The position numbers and the translations under genes were made by a program. Of a stretch of 33,411 nucleotides of DNA, positions 23,937 to 31,654 are shown piece by piece (position 1 is the first letter of the stretch; each line of letters starts with the position of its first letter). The stretch is from Lachnospiraceae bacterium (GTDB taxonomy: Bacteria > Bacillota > Clostridia > Lachnospirales > Lachnospiraceae). The notes beneath the pieces were generated by a model. The model searched no databases and was not told the origin of the DNA. It saw nothing but the letters and a program-made list of their open reading frames with translations. The stretch spans positions 1 to 33,411 of the forward strand of contig JAILID010000139.1 in assembly GCA_024695465.1 (NCBI GenBank), in the 5' to 3' direction.

Positions 23937-26900
23937 GTGGTGATAAAGACATATGAAGACATGCGTGAAATAGGAAAAGAGGAGGGCGGCGGAATCTTAT
24001 CCGAGCTTTCTTTTGAGGCGCGCGTGGGGGTCGGTAATGTCTACCGCGATAAACTGAGAATCAAAGGCCGCGGAAATTCCCGTCTTTCGGGCGAGATATT
24101 CGTCAGCAATCCCCGGATCCGGGTCAAGGAAAAAAAGATCAAGGGGATTGAGCAGGAGCTGCCCTTCCTGGTGAATACGGAAGGGCTTTCTGAGGGGGAG
24201 TCCGCGGAAGGGGAGATCATCCTCTCCAGCAATGAAGGGGAATACCGGGTGCCGGTCAGCGTCCATGTGCTAAAAAGCCGGATTATCTGCGCGGGACGGG
24301 AAATATCGGATCTCGACGCGTTTGTGAAGCTGGCCCAGGAGAAGCCTGCCGAGGCCCTCATGGTCTTTCAGAGCGAGGAGTTCATGAAGCTGCTGGCGGG
24401 GGAGGAGCCTTATCTTACCGCGCTCGCTTCCGGGCTTCGGAGGAGTCCGGTTACCCGCCGGGACATGGAGGAATTTCTCACTGCGGGGGGGAAGAAGGAA
24501 GCTCTCATCCTTTCCCTGGACGGCGGCGAAAGGGTCTATCCCGCAGTCGCCGGATCCCTGCAGGAAGAAGTCCGCATCGTCAAGAATACCTGGGGCTGCG
24601 CGGATATATCGGTGGAAGCGGAAGGCGATTTTCTTTATCTTCCCAAAACAAAATTTTCCGCAGAGGACTTCTTCGGCTCTGTTCTGGATGTGGAGTATAT
24701 TATCCGGGAAGACAGGCTTTTTCCCGGGGCCAACTACGGGTGCCTGCGTTTTTCCTACGCCAAGGGGGTCCTTGTCGTCCCCGTAACCGCCTATCCCCAG
24801 AAAGTTGAAGCGTCCTCCGCCGGCCCGAATATCAAGAAGATCAAGATGGAGGCGGCCGGGGAGTATACGAAATATCTCCGGGGGCTCATCAGCGCCGGGG
24901 AACTGGCCCAGCAGATGAGGAACCTTGTCAGTCCCTGGGAATCGGAAGGGAAGCTTTCGCTGCCGGCTCGTTTTATGCTTTCTTACGCGGAAATACTGGC
25001 CGGCAGGCCCGAAAAGGCGGGAGAACTTCTGCAGGACATAACGCCTGAAGCCGTGGAATCGAAATCTGTTGAGATCCGGGGCATGTATCTGTTCGTACGC
25101 TATCTTCTGGAAGCTGACTCCGGGCGCAGGAGGGAATTTGAGGAGAGGATCGGCGAGCTGCAGGCGAGAAATCAGGAGAATCTGATCGTCACCCTGATCC
25201 GCCTTCGAACCGACCGGAACCTTCTTCGGATGCCGGACAGAAGGATGGTTTATTATTACTCGCTTTTCGATGCCGGGAGCAGGAGCCCTCTCCTTTATCT
25301 GGCGGCCCTCCAGTATTACCGGGAGTACCCGGAGATGTTTGTCAGGGTCGATGATTTTATCTGGCATATGCTGACTTATGCCGCCAAGAGCAGCTTCATC
25401 ACGGAGGAACTGGCCCTGAAAGTATCCTATCTTGTCGTCAACGACAAGAAGACCGGAAAAGACGCTTTCTATGTGCTTTCCAGGGCTTATGAACTTTATC
25501 CGAGCGACGATATCCTGGAAGCGATCTGCCGGCTCCTGGTCAGGATTGCCCCGGATAAGCCGGAAAGCTTTCCCTGGTTTCTTCTGGCTGTCCGCAAGGA
25601 GATTCCGGTCGTCCGGCTTTATCAATGTTTTCTGGAGTCCATGCCGGAGAGCTGCAAGAATCCCCTCCCGCCGGTCATTCAGCGGTATTTTGCCCAGAAT
25701 ATCCGTCTGCAGGACGAAAAGCAGGCTTTTATTTTCGCGAATATCGTTAAAAACCGCGAGATCGATCAGAAGCAGTATCTTACGTTTGTCCCGAAGATGA
25801 GGACCTTTGCCGCGGGCGCCCTCAAAGCCGGCCGGATCGGCAGGGATTACGCGATCCTCTACCGCGAGTTCTGCGGCAATGTCAGGACGGCTGCGGAGGG
25901 ACTTCGGATCGCCGGGAATATTTTCTCGGAAAGGCTCTACACCGATGATTCCCGCGTGAAGGCGGCGGCGGTCTGGCACCGGGGGTTCAAGGCGCCTGAA
26001 ATCTACCCGCTCAACAAGGGGGAGGCTTTTATCCGGGTCTATACAGAAGACGCGGCGATTCTTTTTCTGGACAGCAGCGGAGGCTGCCTTGCGTCTTCCG
26101 TTGCCAGTTCCCGGGAAATGCTCATGGAGAAGGAGCCGCTGCTGTCTGCCTGCCGCAGTCTGGATATCCCCTATCCGGGCCTCTGGCTCCATACCGTATC
26201 GGAAGAGGGGAGGCTCGCTCCCGTCAGCATCCGGAATGTGGACGCCTATCGTCATATTGAGGAAAGCGAAGCGTTCACGGACAGTTTCCGGGATACCGTA
26301 AGGGGGATGCTTCTGGCCTACTATCTGGAGAATGCGGGAAATGAAACCCTGAGCCGCTATCTTGCGGAGATGGATCTTCTGGCATTTGCCCGGATAGACC
26401 GGGTCCGTTTCCTTACGCTGCTTTTGAAGAGGGAGATGTACGGAGCCGCTTTCGGCCTGATCCGCCGCTGCGGCTTTGAGGGAATCGAGCCGAAGCTTCT
26501 CCTTGCGCTGACCGGGTTTGTCATGGAGGAGATTCATGAGACCTATGACGAAACGCTTCTTGCCCTTGCGGGCCGCCTTCTTACGCAGGGCGAAAAGAGC
26601 GAAAAAACGCTCCGCTATCTGGAAGCCTGGTATGACTCCTCCGTCGACGACCTGCTCTCCCTCAGGGAAACGCTTCGGGAAAATGAGGTCCGCTGCGCGA
26701 AAATCGATGAGAGGCTCCTGCGCAGAGCTGTGTTTACGGATCGCCTTCTTCCCAATGATATCGGTTTGATTTCGGAATACGAAAGCCTGGGCGGGGACGC
26801 TGAAATCCTTGACGCCTACGTGAAATTTGAATGTGAAAAGAATTTTGCCGGGGAAACGGTGATCGGGGAGGAGACGGCGGCCCGTCTTTTTGAACTGATC

Positions 26901-27482
26901 GACAGGAAGATGAGCATCGGCCTGATCAGCCGGCTTTCGATGCTCCATTATTACGCGAAGAAAGAAGAACTTGATTCCCGGGAGGAGCTTCAGCTGGATT
27001 CGCTTCTGGAAGAGTGCATGGCAAAGGGACTGCGGTTTTCATTTTTAAAAGAACTCCCCGACTCTTTTCTCAGGCAGTACCATCTGGATGACAAGGTCTT
27101 TGTCCAGGTTAAAGCGGAATCCGAAGATGAGGTCATGATCTCTTACGCCATCTCTTCGGAAGGAGAAGAAGGTGAACGGCGCAGGATCCCCCTCCGCGAG
27201 ATGTACAAAGGGTTTTTTGTAAAGGAGTTCATCCTGTTTTACGGGGAGACGCTGACCTGGTCGGCGGAGATTCGCCGCGGAAAGGAAGTGATCCGCCTTG
27301 AGGAAAGGACGGAGACGGCCGGAAGCGTGGATGAAAAAGGGGTGAGCCGATATCAGCTCCTGAACCAGATGCTGGCCGCCAGGGACAAGGGCGATTTGGA
27401 GACGCTGAAAGCAAGAACCCTGGAACTTAAAAGGGCGGAGCTGGAGATCGATGCTTTGTTTAAGCTGGAGGAAACGAAGTGA
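23937..27482 (+). CDS. Large soluble repeat-rich protein, DUF5717-like
   Basis: This 1,181-residue protein has no signal peptide or membrane segment and is probably cytoplasmic. By recollection it resembles DUF5717 proteins of clostridia; I know no function for that family. Residues ~15-110 look like a beta-sandwich (alternating strands, GNVYRDKLRIKGRG, IFVSNPRIRV). A second beta-rich part covers ~190-300. From ~310 to ~1040 the sequence is helical, with amphipathic pairs like a TPR/alpha-solenoid (for example RAYELYPSDDILEAICRLL). The C-terminus (~1050-1120) returns to beta strands and ends in a charged helical region. Two adjacent GTG codons (23937, 23940) follow GGAGG; spacing favours the second. 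It follows polC by 7 nt and overlaps the next gene by 4 nt (GTGA), implying coordinated production with the Hsp70-like protein. Confidence 0.75.
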   Translation: MVIKTYEDMREIGKEEGGGILSELSFEARVGVGNVYRDKLRIKGRGNSRLSGEIFVSNPRIRVKEKKIKGIEQELPFLVNTEGLSEGESAEGEIILSSNEGEYRVPVSVHVLKSRIICAGREISDLDAFVKLAQEKPAEALMVFQSEEFMKLLAGEEPYLTALASGLRRSPVTRRDMEEFLTAGGKKEALILSLDGGERVYPAVAGSLQEEVRIVKNTWGCADISVEAEGDFLYLPKTKFSAEDFFGSVLDVEYIIREDRLFPGANYGCLRFSYAKGVLVVPVTAYPQKVEASSAGPNIKKIKMEAAGEYTKYLRGLISAGELAQQMRNLVSPWESEGKLSLPARFMLSYAEILAGRPEKAGELLQDITPEAVESKSVEIRGMYLFVRYLLEADSGRRREFEERIGELQARNQENLIVTLIRLRTDRNLLRMPDRRMVYYYSLFDAGSRSPLLYLAALQYYREYPEMFVRVDDFIWHMLTYAAKSSFITEELALKVSYLVVNDKKTGKDAFYVLSRAYELYPSDDILEAICRLLVRIAPDKPESFPWFLLAVRKEIPVVRLYQCFLESMPESCKNPLPPVIQRYFAQNIRLQDEKQAFIFANIVKNREIDQKQYLTFVPKMRTFAAGALKAGRIGRDYAILYREFCGNVRTAAEGLRIAGNIFSERLYTDDSRVKAAAVWHRGFKAPEIYPLNKGEAFIRVYTEDAAILFLDSSGGCLASSVASSREMLMEKEPLLSACRSLDIPYPGLWLHTVSEEGRLAPVSIRNVDAYRHIEESEAFTDSFRDTVRGMLLAYYLENAGNETLSRYLAEMDLLAFARIDRVRFLTLLLKREMYGAAFGLIRRCGFEGIEPKLLLALTGFVMEEIHETYDETLLALAGRLLTQGEKSEKTLRYLEAWYDSSVDDLLSLRETLRENEVRCAKIDERLLRRAVFTDRLLPNDIGLISEYESLGGDAEILDAYVKFECEKNFAGETVIGEETAARLFELIDRKMSIGLISRLSMLHYYAKKEELDSREELQLDSLLEECMAKGLRFSFLKELPDSFLRQYHLDDKVFVQVKAESEDEVMISYAISSEGEEGERRRIPLREMYKGFFVKEFILFYGETLTWSAEIRRGKEVIRLEERTETAGSVDEKGVSRYQLLNQMLAARDKGDLETLKARTLELKRAELEIDALFKLEETK

Positions 27483-29005
27483 ACGAAGTTCGAAATATTA
27501 TCATAGGCTATCAGTTCGGGGAAAAAAAATCCAATTTCTGCTATTATGACCGGAGGAGCGGGGAACCGGTTCCCGTTTCGGATCGATCGGGAACCCGGGG
27601 CGCTTTTTTTGCCACAGAGCTGGCCTATCTGCCGGAGAAAGAACAATGGCATTTCGGGGCTTCCGCTTTCCGCTATGCGGAACAGGAAAACGGCTTTTTG
27701 ATCGGGAACTTATATGAGGCTGTTTCGGGGGCGGAGAAGATTGCCGTCGGCAGCAGGTTTTTTGCGCCGGAGGAGCTGCTGGCGGTATTTCTCGGAGAAT
27801 CCCTGAAGCTTCTTGGCATGCCGGATCTGCCGAATCATGTAGCCTGCATGGCCTTCACGATCGAAAAATGTTCTCCGAGACTGGTGCGGAATTTCCGGCT
27901 CGCCCTGAAGAAAATGGGGATCCTTCCGGGACAATACGTGATCCTGGATACGATGGCAGCTTTCTACGGATTTGTTTCCGGCCAGGGAAGAAGGCTCAGG
28001 TCGGGCTCGATCGCTTTTGTGGATTTCAGAGAGGATTCAATCGTCTTTGACGGCCTGATCGAGGACGCCAGGCAGGAGGAGCCGCTTACCTATGCCGCGG
28101 AGAGAAAGATTATGGAAGCCGTGGAGGAGCCGGAATATTATGATGTCACAGCGGCTAACTTTGTCGGTCAGTGTCTGGAGGGAGGACCTTATACGGACGT
28201 CATCCTTTCGGGGGACGCGTTCACGAGGGAAAAGTTCAAAAAGACCGTGACCGAGATCTGCCGGGGCCGGAAGGCCTATTATGTGGACGCTCCGGAAGCC
28301 AGAGGGGCCTGCATGGCCGCTTATATGAAGCTTAACAACGTTCCGACCCGCCGGGGCCGTTACCGGGGAGCTGAGGAAATGCCGGTGACGGTTTCCATGG
28401 ATGTCCTGGCAGATGGGAAGGAAGAAGAGTACGAGCTGATCAGCCAGGGCAGCTACTGGTATGGAATCGAGGGGGAGTTGAAGCTCATCCTCGACGGCAC
28501 GGATACCCTCTTTTTCGCGGTGAAGGGGCCGCAGGGACGCCGCAAGGAGGCTTTGCGGCTTACGGATCTTCCGGAAAGGCCGAACAAGGCGACGGCGCTT
28601 ATGCTTTCCTATTTCTGCAGCGACAGGGAACAGCTCCATATTGAAGTCCGGGATCTGGGCTTCGGAGGTTTTTATCCGGGCAGCGGTCTTCGCTGGTCCC
28701 TTACGATTTCGCTGGATCCGGAAAAAGCTGAAAACGGGGAAAATCCCGAAAAGGAGAACGGATCCGGGAGCGGGGAAGAGCTTCCGGAAGAAGAGCTTCC
28801 GGAAGAAGAAGCGACGGCAGAAGAGCCGGAAAGCGGAGACAACGCGGCGCCGCCGGAGGAGGATTCGGAAGCCGGGGAGCCGGCGGAAGGAGGATCGGCG
28901 GCAGAATCGCCGGAGGAGGATTTGGAAGCCGGGGAGACGCCGGATGGAGAATCAGTGGAGGCGGATCCTGAAGAAGCGGTGAAAGCTCCGGAGGAAAACG
29001 AATAA
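27479..29005 (+). CDS. Degenerate Hsp70-like protein with acidic tail, DUF5716-like
   Basis: The 508-residue protein follows an Hsp70 plan. IIIGYQFGEKKS (8-19) sits where phosphate loop 1 should be, then FGASAFRYA, and DTMAAFYGFV matches the EPTAAALAYG helix. IAFVDFREDSIVFDGL takes the place of VVDLGGGTFDVSLL, and VILSGDAFTREKF that of the adenosine-site GGSTRIP motif. Residues ~305-412 resemble the substrate-binding beta domain, with LRLTDLPERPNKA and LHIEVRDLG against the usual GIPPAPRG and VSAxD. The phosphate-binding Asp and Gly residues are largely gone, so ATP hydrolysis is doubtful. The helical lid is replaced by a 96-residue Glu/Pro-rich tail (413-508). It probably corresponds to DUF5716. 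It starts at a GTG overlapping the preceding gene by 4 nt. A scaffold or chaperone-like role is inference. Confidence 0.7.
   Translation: MNEVRNIIIGYQFGEKKSNFCYYDRRSGEPVPVSDRSGTRGAFFATELAYLPEKEQWHFGASAFRYAEQENGFLIGNLYEAVSGAEKIAVGSRFFAPEELLAVFLGESLKLLGMPDLPNHVACMAFTIEKCSPRLVRNFRLALKKMGILPGQYVILDTMAAFYGFVSGQGRRLRSGSIAFVDFREDSIVFDGLIEDARQEEPLTYAAERKIMEAVEEPEYYDVTAANFVGQCLEGGPYTDVILSGDAFTREKFKKTVTEICRGRKAYYVDAPEARGACMAAYMKLNNVPTRRGRYRGAEEMPVTVSMDVLADGKEEEYELISQGSYWYGIEGELKLILDGTDTLFFAVKGPQGRRKEALRLTDLPERPNKATALMLSYFCSDREQLHIEVRDLGFGGFYPGSGLRWSLTISLDPEKAENGENPEKENGSGSGEELPEEELPEEEATAEEPESGDNAAPPEEDSEAGEPAEGGSAAESPEEDLEAGETPDGESVEADPEEAVKAPEENE
28775..28804 (+). repeat. Tandem 15-bp repeat in the acidic-tail coding region
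   Basis: GAAGAGCTTCCGGAA occurs twice in direct succession (28775-28789 and 28790-28804), coding EELPE twice. It lies in the low-complexity tail of the Hsp70-like gene and is likely to vary in copy number by slippage. Confidence 0.85.
28851..28936 (+). repeat. Dispersed 29-bp direct repeat in the acidic-tail coding region
   Basis: Two near-identical 29-bp units (28851-28879 and 28908-28936, one mismatch seen) start 57 bp apart, a multiple of three, so both are read in the same frame as PPEEDSEAGE and SPEEDLEAGE. They indicate that the acidic tail grew by in-frame duplication. Confidence 0.8.
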
Positions 29006-29026
29006 TAAGGGGGGAGGTAGAAAGCC

Positions 29027-29809
29027 ATGGCCGGATATCGGATCTGCCGGGAGAAAACGGCAATTCGCCCGTTCTATATAGAATGTATCGCTACAAGTAT
29101 TTATACAATAGAGGAACTCTGCTTTTTTTTCTGCGAATATCTTCCGCTGCTGGACGCAAGCATCATGAGCCCCGCTCTGATCCGCTGGGTAGATGCGGAG
29201 CTGGGCGCCAATAAAGCCGCGGCCCTGATGGAGAAAGCCTATGCGGGGGGGAATAACTTTTCCGAGTTTATTTTTCCGGTCTTCGACTGCGTCGGCTGGC
29301 TCGACCAGGATGAGAGGGAGGAATACAAAAAGAGATTGGAACACTTTTTCTCCCTTCCCGCCTATGAGCGTCTGAAAATGAAAGGCGACGCGCTGATCCG
29401 CCTGGGCCGTTACGTGGCGGCCTCCGTCATCTACCGCCAGCTCATAGAGGAGGACAGACGTATGCGTTATTCGCGTGAGTTTCTTTCCGGCGTCTGGCAC
29501 AATAAAGGCGTTTCCGAGATGAAGATGATGCTTTATGACGAGGCGGTCATTTCCTTCCGAAAGGCGGAGGAGCTTCATAAGACGCCGCTTCATACCAGGG
29601 CGATCCTGTTGGCGCTCGGCCTCTCCAAGCCGAAGGCGAAATATGACGAGGAGGTCGGGAAGATGAACCCGGATCCGGAGGTCCTGGCAGAAGCGGACAA
29701 CCTGCTCTCTTTTGTGCGGGGGAATACCGTGACGATTACGCTTCCCGAGGATATTGACGCCTATCTGAAGAAAAAGGTGGAGGAATATCATACCGCAACG
29801 GGCGCCTGA
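29027..29809 (+). CDS. Small TPR-like helical protein, third gene of the module
   Basis: I do not recognise a named family for this 260-residue protein. It has no signal peptide, and its one hydrophobic stretch (LCFFFCEYLPLL, 31-42) is short and probably buried. Two TPR-like helix pairs are visible: residues ~113-145 (ALIRLGRYVAASVIYRQLIEE) and ~155-187 (WHNKGVSEMKMMLYDEAVISFRKAEEL), both with the small residue/aromatic pattern of TPRs. The C-terminus (~210-260) is charged, with VTITLPEDIDAYLKKKVEEY. A strong ribosome site (AAGGGGGGAGG) precedes the ATG, 21 nt after the Hsp70-like gene. Position and TPR content suggest an adaptor for the two preceding proteins, but this is inference from context only. 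Confidence 0.7.
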   Translation: MAGYRICREKTAIRPFYIECIATSIYTIEELCFFFCEYLPLLDASIMSPALIRWVDAELGANKAAALMEKAYAGGNNFSEFIFPVFDCVGWLDQDEREEYKKRLEHFFSLPAYERLKMKGDALIRLGRYVAASVIYRQLIEEDRRMRYSREFLSGVWHNKGVSEMKMMLYDEAVISFRKAEELHKTPLHTRAILLALGLSKPKAKYDEEVGKMNPDPEVLAEADNLLSFVRGNTVTITLPEDIDAYLKKKVEEYHTATGA

Positions 29810-29968
29810 ACATGGCGGCCGGGCCTTTGGATACTGCCTGCCGGCTTGCTCCGCGCTTCGCGCTCCGCAATCCTTGACAAAAACATAACAAAGGGGGCTT
29901 CCCTTTAGCGTGCTAACGTGGTAATATGGTACTTGGTTAACGCATTTCATTATATGGAGGAGATTTTG
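29810..29968 (+). promoter_or_regulatory. Intergenic region before the ABC transporter operon
   Basis: The 5' half is GC-rich with short self-complementary stretches (CGCGCTTCGCG) but no clear terminator for the preceding module. Further on, TGGTAATAT (29919-29927) resembles an extended -10 element. It is preceded by TTAGCGTGCTAA, an inverted repeat with 5-bp arms (about 29905-29916) that could be an operator. A lone TTGACA at 29874 has no -10 at the right distance. The ribosome site GGAGGAG (29957-29963) precedes the lipoprotein ATG. Confidence 0.35.
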
Positions 29969-30913
29969 ATGAAAAAGAAACTTGCGTTTTTGATCGCTGC
30001 CATGATGACAGCGGCTGCCATCGGCGGCTGCGGATCTTCGTCGACAACGGATACAACGTCTACGGGTACTGATTCCAAGGCTGCCGAGTCGGCGGCCGGA
30101 GCATCGTCGATCGTTGAATCCGTGGAGTCCGCCTCGATGGCGGAGGTGATCGGCAGCAACGCGGATTACCGTTTTCTTGAAGAGGATCTGGGCGTCGAGT
30201 CCTACGCGATCGGTTTCCGCGTGGGGGATACGGAACTGGCCGATCTCGTCAGCAAAACCGTTCAGGCCCTGGTCGTAAACGGAACTTATGAAAAGATCGG
30301 GGAGAACTACCCGGATATCAAGGATTATCTCTGCCTCTCCGCGGATGATATCGATGCGTCCGCGCTCCCGGAGGAAGGTTCCGGCGATCCGAATTACACC
30401 TTCAAGCACGGCTTCGATCTTGATTATCCCCCCTACTCCTATCTGAAGGATGACGGATCGGTGGGCGGTTTCGATGTGGAAATGTGCCAGGCGGTCTGCG
30501 AGTATCTCGGATGGGGCTACGAGGCGGTTCCCTTCAACTGGGACGCAAAGGACATGGAACTCAACGCGATGAGCTGCGACTGCATCTGGTCCGGCTTTAC
30601 CAAGGAGGGCCGTGAGGACGATTACGCCTGGGGAATCACCTACTCGAACAACACCCAGGGCATCCTGGTGGCCGGGGATTCCGATATCACGACCCTTGCC
30701 GATCTCTCCGGCAAGATCGTCGGCGTCCAGACCGCGACGTCCGCGTACGACCTGCTTCAGGATTCCCGGAAAGAGCTGGCTGACACATTCGCGGAACTCA
30801 AGGTCTACGAGACCTACACGATCGCCTACAATGATCTGAAGGCCGGCGCAATCGACGCGATCGCCATCGATATGACCGCGGGTTCTTTCCTGATTGCCGG
30901 GGATCAAGGCTGA
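29969..30913 (+). CDS. Polar amino-acid binding lipoprotein with circularly permuted order
   Basis: This is the extracytoplasmic binding component of the following ABC transporter. Residues 1-21 form a lipoprotein signal peptide with lipobox IGGC and lipidated Cys21. A Ser/Thr/Ala-rich linker runs to ~63. Residues ~64-123 (YRFLEEDLGVESYAIGFRVG, VNGTYEKIGENY) match what is normally the C-terminal end of type II binding proteins. After a 20-residue acidic linker, residues ~142-314 (FDLDYPPYSYLKDDGSVGGFDVEM, NAMSCDCIWSGFTKEGRED, GKIVGVQTATSAYDLL, GAIDAIAIDM) match the N-terminal lobe and central domain. The protein ends at FLIAGDQ, where the C-terminal segment would normally begin. All fold elements occur once but in rotated order. 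A frameshift near the stop would add only about ten residues, so it does not restore a normal end. Ligand: probably a polar or basic amino acid. Confidence 0.88.
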   Translation: MKKKLAFLIAAMMTAAAIGGCGSSSTTDTTSTGTDSKAAESAAGASSIVESVESASMAEVIGSNADYRFLEEDLGVESYAIGFRVGDTELADLVSKTVQALVVNGTYEKIGENYPDIKDYLCLSADDIDASALPEEGSGDPNYTFKHGFDLDYPPYSYLKDDGSVGGFDVEMCQAVCEYLGWGYEAVPFNWDAKDMELNAMSCDCIWSGFTKEGREDDYAWGITYSNNTQGILVAGDSDITTLADLSGKIVGVQTATSAYDLLQDSRKELADTFAELKVYETYTIAYNDLKAGAIDAIAIDMTAGSFLIAGDQG

Positions 30914-30946
30914 CCTGGTTTTCATTTTTCAAGGCTGCTGATAGCT

Positions 30947-30977
30947 TCGGGCCGCTTCCGGCGGCCCGATGTTTTTT
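30947..30977 (+). terminator. Intrinsic terminator-like hairpin between binding protein and permease
   Basis: A perfect 9-bp stem (TCGGGCCGC, 30947-30955, with GCGGCCCGA, 30961-30969) with loop TTCCG is followed by TGTTTTTT. The permease ribosome site (AAGGAGG) begins immediately after the T run. Partial termination here would give more binding protein than transporter, a common stoichiometry. Confidence 0.8.
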
Positions 30978-30990
30978 AAGGAGGCACTAC

Positions 30991-31638
30991 ATGACTTTAT
31001 CCACCATGCTGTCCTCGATGGGCGGGGGAATGCTCGGAACGTGCGGCATTTTCTTCCTGACCATCCTTTTCTCCATGCCCCTTGGCATGGTCATTATGTT
31101 TCTGCGCCGCTCCCGTTTCAGGGCCGTGCAGGAGATCACCAAGCTCTATATCGCGGTCATGCGCGGCACCCCGCTCATGCTGCAGCTCCTCATGTGGTAT
31201 TTCGGTCCCTACTACCTTTTTGAAATGTCGATCCGCGGTTACCGCTTTCCGGCTATTATCATCGGTTTTTCCATGAATTACGCGGCCTATTTCGCGGAGA
31301 TCTACCGGGGCGGTATGGATACGATTCCGAAGGGCCAGTACGAAGCCGCCGAGATCCTGGGCTACAGCAAGGCCCAGACCTTCTTCAAGATCATTCTGCC
31401 CCAGGTGATGAAGGCGATCCTGCCCTCTGTAACCAATGAGATCATCACGCTGGTCAAGGACACTTCTCTCGCCTTTACGCTGGCCTACAATGAGATGTTC
31501 TCCATCGCGAAGCAGATCGCCGCGTCCCAGACGTCCTTCGTCCCGTTCATCATCGCGGGCGTGTTCTATTTCATCGCCAACTATGCCGTCGCGTTCGTCA
31601 TGGAGCGCATCGAGAAGGCGTTCGATTATTATAAATAA
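30991..31638 (+). CDS. Polar amino-acid ABC transporter permease (HisM/GlnP type)
   Basis: This 215-residue membrane protein forms the channel of an amino-acid importer. It has the typical start with GTCGIFFLTILFSMPLGMVIMFLRRSRF, then VMRGTPLMLQLLMWYFGPYY. The EAA coupling loop is EAAEILGYSKAQTFFKIILPQ, which contacts the ATPase. About five hydrophobic segments are visible, the usual topology of this family. LVKDTSLAFTLAYNEMF is another family landmark. Only one permease gene is present, so the transporter probably uses a homodimer. The ATG at 30991 follows AAGGAGG (30978-30984), directly after the hairpin. The substrate cannot be fixed from the sequence. Confidence 0.94.
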   Translation: MTLSTMLSSMGGGMLGTCGIFFLTILFSMPLGMVIMFLRRSRFRAVQEITKLYIAVMRGTPLMLQLLMWYFGPYYLFEMSIRGYRFPAIIIGFSMNYAAYFAEIYRGGMDTIPKGQYEAAEILGYSKAQTFFKIILPQVMKAILPSVTNEIITLVKDTSLAFTLAYNEMFSIAKQIAASQTSFVPFIIAGVFYFIANYAVAFVMERIEKAFDYYK

Positions 31639-31654
31639 GAAGGGAGGATGAGCA

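Noticed and set aside
24270-26948. 892-codon open frame on the - strand opposite the DUF5717-like gene
   Set aside because: Antisense shadow: low-complexity Arg/Pro/His-rich product with no start context, and the + strand frame is tightly linked to its neighbours.
29874-29902. TTGACA as the -35 of the transporter promoter
   Set aside because: No -10-like hexamer lies 16-18 nt downstream.
28952-30925. 657-codon - strand frame spanning three + strand genes and an intergenic region
   Set aside because: It crosses certain genes, including a lipoprotein with a clear signal peptide and its promoter region, and has no recognisable family.
30905-30945. Frameshift at the end of the binding-protein gene hiding a normal C-terminus
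   Set aside because: Reading the other frame adds only about ten residues (KADLVFIFQGC) before a stop, and no C-terminal lobe sequence lies downstream.
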